Positions 20,235-24,861 of a stretch of 24,861 nucleotides of DNA are shown here, in pieces. Position 1 is the first letter of the stretch. The number at the start of each line of letters is the position of its first letter. The notes under the pieces are model-generated. The model did not search any database and was not told the origin of the DNA. It worked only from the letters and a program-made list of their open reading frames with translations. A program made the translations under genes and the position numbers. Origin of the DNA: Candidatus Iainarchaeum andersonii SCGC AAA011-E11 (GTDB lineage: Archaea > Iainarchaeota > Iainarchaeia > Iainarchaeales > Iainarchaeaceae); contig AQRS01000022.1 of NCBI GenBank assembly GCA_000402355.1, positions 1 to 24,861 on the forward strand. Reading direction: 5' to 3'.

Positions 20235-20600
20235 ATGAGAACAGGGCCTACAAAAGACGGAACGAGGAAAGTCATACTCAGCCTCGAGAAGCACGGAAAA
20301 AAATCCGGGAAAAGAATCTGGAGGGACCTCTCCGAGAGAGTGGCGAGGCCCTCGAGGATACGCGCAAAGGTAAACCTCTACAAGGTCGCAAAATTGGCGG
20401 CGAAAATGCCCGAAAAAATCTTCGTGGTTCCGGGAAAGCTCCTTTCGGTCGGCGAAGTGAATTCAAGGATTTCTGTCGCGTGCCTGGAATGCTCGGCAAA
20501 GGCGAGGCAGAAAATCGAGATGCAGAAGGGAAAAGTCATGAGCCTTGAAGAGCTTTTGGCTTCGAAGCCGAAAGAAAGCAATTTGGTGGTTGTTGAATGA
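20235..20600 (+). CDS. rpl18e: Large-subunit ribosomal protein eL18
   Basis: The protein has 121 residues from ATG 20235, the family length; an upstream GTG (20130) would add 35 lysine-rich residues and is less likely. Markers are KRIWRDLSERVARPSRIRAKVNLYKVAKLA (about 24-53), the strand FVVPGKLLSVGEVNSRISVA and KGKVMSLEELLASKP. It begins the L18e-L13-S9-rpoN unit. There is no clear ribosome-binding site, in keeping with a leaderless start. It overlaps L13 by 4 bases. Confidence 0.95.
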   Translation: MRTGPTKDGTRKVILSLEKHGKKSGKRIWRDLSERVARPSRIRAKVNLYKVAKLAAKMPEKIFVVPGKLLSVGEVNSRISVACLECSAKARQKIEMQKGKVMSLEELLASKPKESNLVVVE

Positions 20601-21028
20601 ATATTGCAACTGTAATTGACGCGGATAACTGCATCGCCGGAAGGCTCGCGGCCGTGGTTGCAAAGAGGCTTTTGAAGGGCGAAGTGATTGCGATTGTGAA
20701 TGCGGAGAACGCCGTCATTACCGGCCCGAAGAAGTTCCTTATAGCGAAGTTCGAGACGAGGCGCGAAGCCGCCCAGAAGGGAAATCCGGAGAACGGCCCG
20801 AAGTACCCGAGGATGCCGGACAAGATTTTGAGGAGGGTTGTGAGGGGAATGCTGCCGTGGAAAAAATCAACGGGAAAAAACGCGTACAGGAAACTAAAGG
20901 TTCACATTGGCGTGCCGAAGGAATTTTCTGGAATTGATGCGGAGAAAATCGGGGACGCGCATAACAGGCACGAAAAAGGGTTTATGAGGGTCGGGGAAAT
21001 AAGCAGGGCGCTTGGCGCAGATTGGTGA
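20597..21028 (+). CDS. rpl13: Large-subunit ribosomal protein uL13
   Basis: The protein has 143 residues. Family features are the N-terminal strand IATVIDADNCIAGRLAAVVAKRLLKGE, VNAENAVITGPK, and the signature RMPDKILRRVVRGMLPWKKSTGKNAYRKLKVHIGVP (about 74-109). It is in standard archaeal order between L18e and S9. Confidence 0.97.
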   Translation: MNIATVIDADNCIAGRLAAVVAKRLLKGEVIAIVNAENAVITGPKKFLIAKFETRREAAQKGNPENGPKYPRMPDKILRRVVRGMLPWKKSTGKNAYRKLKVHIGVPKEFSGIDAEKIGDAHNRHEKGFMRVGEISRALGADW

Positions 21029-21033
21029 ATTTT

Positions 21034-21456
21034 ATGGCGGAAAAGAAAAAGAAGAAGAGAAAGGGCATAACCACGAAGGCAAAGAAAAAAGAAGCCGTTG
21101 CGAGGGCAATTGTGAGAAAGGGCGTCGGCACGATAAGGATTAACAGGCGCGAACTCTCCACAATACAGCCGCTTTATGTCCAGGAATTCATACGCGAGCC
21201 CATTGAACTCGCGGGAGGCATTACGGGCGAAATAAACATTGATGTCATTGTTGAGGGCGGGGGTTCCATGGGGCAGGCCGTTGCCGCGAGGGCGGCGATT
21301 GCGAAGGGGATTCTCGAGTACAGGCATGACGACAAGCTGAAGAAAAGGTTTCTTTCTTACGACAGGATGCTCCTGGTTGACGACCCGAGAAGGGTTGAGC
21401 CGAAGAAGCAGCTTGGCCCTAAGGCAAGGAAAAAGAAGCAGAAGAGCAAGAGGTGA
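21034..21456 (+). CDS. rps9: Small-subunit ribosomal protein uS9
   Basis: The protein has 140 residues from ATG 21034 (the GTG at 21022 overlaps L13). It has an 18-residue lysine-rich start (MAEKKKKKRKGITTKAKK). The core is KEAVARAIVRKGVGTIRINR, then GGGSMGQAVAARAAIAKGIL. The C terminus DRMLLVDDPRRVEPKKQLGPKARKKKQKSKR is the tail reaching P-site tRNA; like some archaea it ends in KR. Confidence 0.97.
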   Translation: MAEKKKKKRKGITTKAKKKEAVARAIVRKGVGTIRINRRELSTIQPLYVQEFIREPIELAGGITGEINIDVIVEGGGSMGQAVAARAAIAKGILEYRHDDKLKKRFLSYDRMLLVDDPRRVEPKKQLGPKARKKKQKSKR

Positions 21457-21462
21457 ATGGAA

Positions 21463-21657
21463 ATGATTGTACCGGTAAGGTGTTTCAGCTGCGGAAAAGT
21501 GATAGCGGACTCGTACGAGAAATTCGTTGAGCGCACGAAGAAAGGCGAAAATCCGGAGAAGGTTCTGGATGATTTGGGCATAAAGAGGTACTGCTGCAGG
21601 AGAATGGTCTTTTCGCACGTGGACTTCATTGAGGAAATCGGAAAATACAAGGTGTGA
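21463..21657 (+). CDS. rpoN: RNA polymerase subunit Rpo10 (RpoN)
   Basis: The protein has 64 residues from ATG 21463, which has AGGTGA at 6-7 bases; ATG 21457 is too close to that site. The unusual zinc bundle is complete: C-x2-C near the start (VRCFSCGKVI) and the CC pair (RYCCRRM). It is a small core subunit that with Rpo3, Rpo11 and Rpo12 forms the assembly platform. The genes rpoK and eno that often follow are missing; S2 comes next. Confidence 0.97.
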   Translation: MIVPVRCFSCGKVIADSYEKFVERTKKGENPEKVLDDLGIKRYCCRRMVFSHVDFIEEIGKYKV

Positions 21658-21664
21658 ATAAATT

Positions 21665-22702
21665 ATGGCAAGGGCAAAAAAGGAAACAGAGGAAGCCGTG
21701 GCGACCGAAGAAGCGCATGAGGCTAAAGCCAAAAAGAAGAAGGCCGCAAAGCCCGCAAATTTGGAAGAAAAGGGAAACACGGCAAAGGTTGAGAGCCACG
21801 GCAACATGAGCGTAAAGGAACTGGTACAGGAAAAGCAGTATATTCAGGAAGTGCCGGAGCAGAAGCGGGCCGCGGATGAAGATGAGCTTGCAAAGGAAAT
21901 GCAGCAGACAAAGCTCGTTGAAACCGACAAGTATTTGAACACCGGAGCCCATATTGGCACGAAATTCAAGTCAGGGGACATGAAGAGGTACATTTACAAG
22001 GTGAGGAAGGACGGCCTCAATGTGCTTGACGTGCAGACACTTGACGCGAAACTCAAGGTTGCGGCAAAATTCCTCGCGGGTTACCCCAAAGAAGGGATTA
22101 TGGTTGTTTCGAGGAAGCTTTATGGATACACTCCCGCAAAGACGTTCGCGGAAGCGGTTGGGGCTCACGCTTTGACGGGAAGGTTCGTGCCCGGAACATT
22201 CACTAACCCTGAAGGGCACAGGTTTGTGGAGCCGAAAGTTGTTGTTGTTACCGAGCCTGAATCGGATTCGCAGGCAATTGATGAGGCAACAAAGATGCGC
22301 GTTCCGGTTGTTGCAATGGCGTCAACCAACAATTCACTCAAGAACGTTGACCTGGCGATTCCGATAAACAACAAAGGCAGGAAGAGCCTTGCACTCGGCT
22401 ACTGGATACTTGCGAAGGAAATCCTCAAGGAAAGGGGCGAAATAAAAGAAGACTCCGAATTCGCGAAAACTGTCGAGGATTTCGAGTACAAAATGAAGGA
22501 AGGCGAGGAAGAGGAACTCAAAAGGCAGGCCTATGACAGGCAGCAAAGGTTCAGCTCGAGAGGAGGAGACCGCTTTGGCGGAAGGCAGGACCGCGGCGGC
22601 GGAAGAGGAGGCGGCAGAAGCGGCGGCTTTGGCAGGGGTGGCGGCAGAAGCGGCGGGAACAGCGGCAGCAGAAGCGGGGGAGGGGGGCGGAGCAGAAGGT
22701 AA
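21665..22702 (+). CDS. rps2: Small-subunit ribosomal protein uS2 with chimeric N-terminal and RGG-rich C-terminal extensions
   Basis: The protein has 345 residues; archaeal uS2 is usually about 200-250. The core is residues about 84-265: KYLNTGAHIGTKFKSGDMKRYIYKVRKDGLNVLDVQTLD, FLAGYPKEGIMVVSRKLYGYTPAKTFAEAVGA, GRFVPGTFTNP, EPDS-like ESDSQAIDEATKMRVPVVAMASTNNSLKNVDLAIPINNKGRKSLALGYWILA. The first 80 residues include LEEKGNTAKVESHGNMSVKEL, matching two rpoD segments. The last 45 residues are Gly, Arg and Ser only, with RGG, GGR and RSGG repeats like an RNA-binding RGG box. uS2 sits near the mRNA exit. Confidence 0.95.
   Translation: MARAKKETEEAVATEEAHEAKAKKKKAAKPANLEEKGNTAKVESHGNMSVKELVQEKQYIQEVPEQKRAADEDELAKEMQQTKLVETDKYLNTGAHIGTKFKSGDMKRYIYKVRKDGLNVLDVQTLDAKLKVAAKFLAGYPKEGIMVVSRKLYGYTPAKTFAEAVGAHALTGRFVPGTFTNPEGHRFVEPKVVVVTEPESDSQAIDEATKMRVPVVAMASTNNSLKNVDLAIPINNKGRKSLALGYWILAKEILKERGEIKEDSEFAKTVEDFEYKMKEGEEEELKRQAYDRQQRFSSRGGDRFGGRQDRGGGRGGGRSGGFGRGGGRSGGNSGSRSGGGGRSRR
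21761..21822 (+). repeat. Two rpoD-derived segments fused in rps2
   Basis: 21761-21787 matches rpoD 19250-19276 in 26 of 27 bases. 21788-21822 matches rpoD 19826-19860 in 33 of 35 bases. In rpoD these lie about 550 bases apart, in the same reading frame as here; in rps2 they are adjacent with no gap. Confidence 0.85.
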
Positions 22703-22790
22703 ATAGCCCTTCAAGGCTTAAAACCGGCAAAAAAAGCCATTTGGATGCGTTTTTATCGCTTTTTTTGGGCAAAAAACAAGGAATTCAAGG
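22703..22790 (+). terminator. T-rich end of the operon
   Basis: After rps2 come a run of five T (22750-22754) and a run of seven T (22760-22766), separated by ATCGC. Archaeal RNA polymerase ends on such T tracts. No gene is seen here. Confidence 0.55.
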
Positions 22791-22800
22791 CACACATTAT

Positions 22801-22942
22801 ACATAATTTTTACTGTTTTATAGGCACGAAAACCCCCAAAAAATAATCGAATAACCGTAAACAGTAAATTTAAATAGTTGGTTTCCTATAAATACTTACA
22901 CAGAAACGCCAAAATAGGGTTTTTGGTTACGCGCGTGATTAG
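22801..22942 (+). promoter_or_regulatory. Promoter of the TrmB-family gene with inverted repeats
   Basis: TATA-like boxes are AAATTTAAATAG (22866-22877) and CCTATAAATA (22885-22894). Two nested inverted repeats frame them: TTTACTGTTT (22809-22818) with AAACAGTAAA (22859-22868), and TTTATAGG (22817-22824) with CCTATAAA (22885-22892). The repeats touch both boxes, so binding there would affect transcription. Self-regulation by the TrmB-like product is a reasonable guess. Confidence 0.5.
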
Positions 22943-23701
22943 ATGGCAGAATACGAAGTGAACACTTTTTTGGAGAGGCTCGGCCTAACGGAGTACGAGG
23001 CAAAAACGCTTTCAGCACTTTTCAGGCTCAGGGAAGCGGAAGCCCCAGAAATTTCGAGGAAGGCACAGGTGCCGAAAACAAGGGTCTACGATGTCCTTGA
23101 CAGGCTCACAAAAAGGAAGCTTATTATTGAGATTCACGGAAGGCCGAAAATGTACATGGCAATCGAGCCGGAAAAGGTCTTCAGCACGCTCATTGGCGAG
23201 AAGAAAAGCGAACTCACGCAGCTCGAGAGCGAGGCAAGTACCCTCAAGGAAGGCATCATGAGCGACGCCACAAACGGCAAGCACGAGAAAGTAATGAAGG
23301 TCAAGGACAAAAATGATTTCATGAAAATCCTCGGGCAGGAAATCGACGGCGCAAATGAATCTGTAATAGGCTTCACTGGAATGGGGAAGGAATTCAATGT
23401 CGTCAGGGAATCAATGAAGAAGGCCGGAAAAAGGAATGTCGAGGTAAAGCTCATCAGCAAAATTCTTGAGGAGGAAAGGAAGACCGCGAAGGAAATAAAG
23501 GACGCGGGAATAAGCCTCAAGGATTTCGACCACGGAATGAACGCTTACATAATCGACAGCAAGAAAGTGATTCTCGCGATAAGCGATTTTTCGCAGGAGA
23601 ATCCAGAATACCACTTTACCATATGGCCCGACAACAGGCACATGGCTAACGCGCTCTCAAAATACTTCGAGCACGCGTGGCAGAACGGGAAGGAAGTTTA
23701 A
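22943..23701 (+). CDS. TrmB-family transcriptional regulator
   Basis: The protein has 252 residues. The N-terminal winged helix is clear (about 1-75): FLERLGLTEYEAKTLSALFRL, then EISRKAQVPKTRVYDVLDRLTKRKLI and the wing EIHGRPKMYMAIEP. A coiled coil follows (KKSELTQLESEASTLKEG), then a C-terminal TrmB domain, phospholipase-D-like in fold (DFMKILGQEIDGANESVIGF, then DFDHGMNAYIIDSKKVILAISDF). TrmB proteins commonly sense sugars, but the ligand cannot be read here. The gene has its own promoter and is separate from the ribosomal operon. Confidence 0.92.
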   Translation: MAEYEVNTFLERLGLTEYEAKTLSALFRLREAEAPEISRKAQVPKTRVYDVLDRLTKRKLIIEIHGRPKMYMAIEPEKVFSTLIGEKKSELTQLESEASTLKEGIMSDATNGKHEKVMKVKDKNDFMKILGQEIDGANESVIGFTGMGKEFNVVRESMKKAGKRNVEVKLISKILEEERKTAKEIKDAGISLKDFDHGMNAYIIDSKKVILAISDFSQENPEYHFTIWPDNRHMANALSKYFEHAWQNGKEV

Positions 23702-23714
23702 CCAGCAATATATT

Positions 23715-24026
23715 TTGGTTTGTGGGGATAATGAAAAAAAACTTATTATTGTAATAATTATTTTTGCAATTCCTTTGGCTGTAAGCGTACTAAACATATT
23801 GTCATACCAATTTTCCGGGAATATTTTTTGGCCTTTCTATTTACCAGGGGACAGCTATACTAGCGGTAGCGGATTTGTGTCACCTTGTTTATACGACCCC
23901 AAATATTGTGCAGGCGTCGACAGAACACTGGCAGTAAGCTGGGGTTTATTGGGCTTTACCGCAATTTTAGGGGCGTGGATTTTTTACAGAGACAATAAAT
24001 TTAGAAAAGAGCACCCCACAAAGTAA
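23715..24026 (+). CDS. Small two-span membrane protein; 5' end probably frameshifted in an A run
   Basis: The open frame codes for about 95-103 residues: a first membrane span (KKLIIVIIIFAIPLAVSVL), an outside loop with two cysteines (SPCLYDPKYCAG) and a second span (TLAVSWGLLGFTAILGAWIF), then a basic tail. The only start in this frame is TTG 23715. An ATG at 23731 is followed by eight A; with nine (or six) A it would enter this frame and give MKKKLIIVIII or MKKLIIVIII, a natural beginning. A one-base sequence error, a mutation, or slippage on the A run are all possible. The A/T-rich sequence differs from its neighbours. The family is not recognised. Confidence 0.6.
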   Translation: MVCGDNEKKLIIVIIIFAIPLAVSVLNILSYQFSGNIFWPFYLPGDSYTSGSGFVSPCLYDPKYCAGVDRTLAVSWGLLGFTAILGAWIFYRDNKFRKEHPTK

Positions 24027-24207
24027 GAATTTTCGCCAAATTAGAAAGAGAAAAAGCCACCCAATATAATATCTACCACCTCAACTAATTCTTTATGGCG
24101 CCAAACATCCAGAATGACGCGTACCGCTACGCAATAAAGAACGCGTTCGGGCGCTTTTAGAAACGATTATAAATCAGTTCGGCTCATTTTAAATCAGGTG
24201 ATGTGAT
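24027..24207 (+). promoter_or_regulatory. Intergenic region with promoter of the toxin-antitoxin pair
   Basis: ATTATAAAT (24166-24174) is a good TATA box; transcription would begin about 24195-24200, close to the antitoxin start. Upstream, 24094-24159 holds a 21-codon frame, MAPNIQNDAYRYAIKNAFGR then F and stop. Its coding style matches real genes, and it faintly resembles the N terminus of archaeal glutamyl-tRNA synthetases (YALKNA). It could be a leftover gene start. Confidence 0.4.
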
Positions 24208-24468
24208 TTGGAGAAAAGCGTGAGCATGAGCGTGAAGGTCAAGGGCTATACGAGCCGCGTGCTTGGCGTCGTGAAGGAGAAATATGGCCTCAGGGACAAG
24301 GGGGATGCCATGGACAAGATTGCGGACATGTTTGGGGATGAGTTTGTGGAAAAAGAGGCGAGCGAGGAATTCATAAAGGAGCTCATTGAGGACAGCGAGA
24401 GGCACGTCAAAAAACATGGTTTCAGGGGAACCACGATAAGGCAGCTGCGAAAGGAAATTGAGGGGTAA
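24208..24468 (+). CDS. Probable antitoxin of a RelE-type pair
   Basis: The protein has 86 residues from TTG 24208, preceded by AGGTG eight bases upstream; an ATG at 24226 is also in frame. The N-terminal part (VSMSVKVKGYTSRVLGVVKEKYGLRDKGDAMDKIADMFG) has the strand-helix-helix pattern of small archaeal antitoxins that bind DNA. The C-terminal half (SEEFIKELIEDSERHVKKHG) is a charged helix that would wrap the toxin. The toxin frame begins 5 bases after the stop. The antitoxin role is inferred from size and position. Confidence 0.6.
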   Translation: MEKSVSMSVKVKGYTSRVLGVVKEKYGLRDKGDAMDKIADMFGDEFVEKEASEEFIKELIEDSERHVKKHGFRGTTIRQLRKEIEG

Positions 24469-24473
24469 TTTTT

Positions 24474-24748
24474 TTGCCTTTCAAATACGATTTCAGCGAC
24501 GAGCTGAAGAAAACCCTCAAAAAGCTTTACGCAAAGGACAGGCAGCGCTACGAAATGATAATGAACAAAGCGGAAGAAGTTGCTTCAAGGAATCCTGAAA
24601 CAATCGACTTTTACAAGAACCTGCGCCACGACCTTAAGGACTTCAAGAGGGTGCACATAGACAAGAGTTTGTGCTTATTTTCAGGGTTTACCGGAAAGAG
24701 AACTTCATACTTTTCCAAAGGTTCAAGCACCATGACCAGATTTACTGA
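24474..24748 (+). pseudogene. RelE/ParE-family toxin with a one-base frameshift
   Basis: From TTG 24474 the frame encodes FKYDFSDELKKTLKKLYAKD, a helix, then YKNLRHDLKDFKRVHIDKS, the usual RelE-family core. After that the frame goes off-family (LCLFSGFTGKRTSYF) and runs on to 24776. One frame over, the same DNA reads VLIFRVYRKENFILFQRFKH, then HDQIY and stop at 24746-24748, the standard RelE-type C terminus. One base is missing near 24668, in GTTTG, where the family would need a fourth T. The toxin is therefore inactive, or the sequence has an error. Confidence 0.8.
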
Positions 24749-24861
24749 ACCCGGTGCCGAAACCGCTTCGCAGTAACCGACTCTGGGACAAAACTCACCC
24801 TTTCATGTAGTTTGCTGAGTAGTTGTGTAGGGTTGCGCGGCTGAAAGCCGCGGTTATGATG
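24742..24861 (-). CDS. 3' end of an unidentified minus-strand gene (partial)
   Basis: On the minus strand a frame enters from the window edge and runs 39 codons to TAA at 24744-24742: HHNRGFQPRNPTQLLSKLHE, then RVSFVPESVTAKRFRHRVQ. The pattern HNRGFQ-x-x-x-P-x-x-L-L loosely recalls the end of DDE/integrase-core transposases (N-x-R-x-H-x-x-L-x-x-x-x-P). It meets the frameshift-corrected toxin tail to tail with an overlap of 7 bases, as real convergent genes often do. The hairpin CGCGGCT-GAA-AGCCGCG (24836-24852) lies inside this frame. Confidence 0.4.
   Translation of the reverse strand, partial: HHNRGFQPRNPTQLLSKLHERVSFVPESVTAKRFRHRVQ

Noticed and set aside
20902..21807. A 301-codon minus-strand frame opposite L13, S9, rpoN and S2
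   Set aside because: It spans four well-supported genes on the other strand and shows no family features.
24836..24852. Hairpin CGCGGCT/AGCCGCG at the window end as an RNA gene or terminator
   Set aside because: It lies within an open minus-strand frame and the sequence is cut off, so nothing more can be said.

Overview
The window is a nearly complete archaeal ribosomal-protein super-operon on the + strand (about 1665-22702), with accessory genes on both sides. The gene content is purely archaeal/eukaryal in type (L32e, L19e, L18e, L14e, L34e, S4e, SUI1/aIF1, the RNase P subunit Rnp1, Rpo3 and Rpo10, TATA-like promoters). Short operons, lysine/alanine-rich protein tails and the absence of several genes that usually interrupt this cluster (adk, cmk, cbf5, rpoK, eno) suggest a DPANN-type archaeon. 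Diapherotrites- or Micrarchaeota-like is my guess and not a demonstrated placement.

Layout. 1-862: end of a secreted surface protein, then a small lipoprotein. 875-1236 (minus): a HicA-like toxin with a damaged-looking start, plus a possible gene remnant. 1237-1664: gene-free leader/promoter region. 1665-16163: L3-L4-L23-L2-S19-L22-S3-L29-aIF1-Rnp1-S17-L14-L24-S4e-L5-S14-S8-L6-L32e-L19e-L18-S5-L30-L15-SecY. 16460-19933: DUF106/EMC3-like insertase, L34e, L14e, S13, S4, S11, Rpo3. 19964-20048: tRNA-Leu(UAA), followed by three perfect hairpins. 20235-22702: L18e, L13, S9, Rpo10, S2. 22943-24861: TrmB-family regulator, a small membrane protein, a toxin-antitoxin pair whose RelE-like toxin is frameshifted, and the 3' end of a minus-strand gene.

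The genes form one expression unit for building ribosomes (proteins of both subunits), exporting or inserting proteins (SecY, DUF106), starting translation (aIF1), maturing tRNA (Rnp1) and making RNA polymerase (Rpo3, Rpo10). Most junctions overlap by a few bases (ATGA type) or lie within about 15 bases.

The unexpected signal is a family of short, structured, modular repeats scattered through this essential operon. A 117-bp element with a tRNA-like fold sits in three gene junctions (L22/S3, L14/L24, SecY/DUF106). At two of these the junction sequence is duplicated on both sides of the element, so both neighbouring genes stay intact. Related elements lie between L2 and S19 and, in frame, inside L4, S3 and L32e. 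The inserted junctions stay open as small reading frames, three of which end exactly at the next start codon. A separate oddity is that the S2 N-terminal extension carries two adjoining segments nearly identical to the two ends of the rpoD gene upstream.
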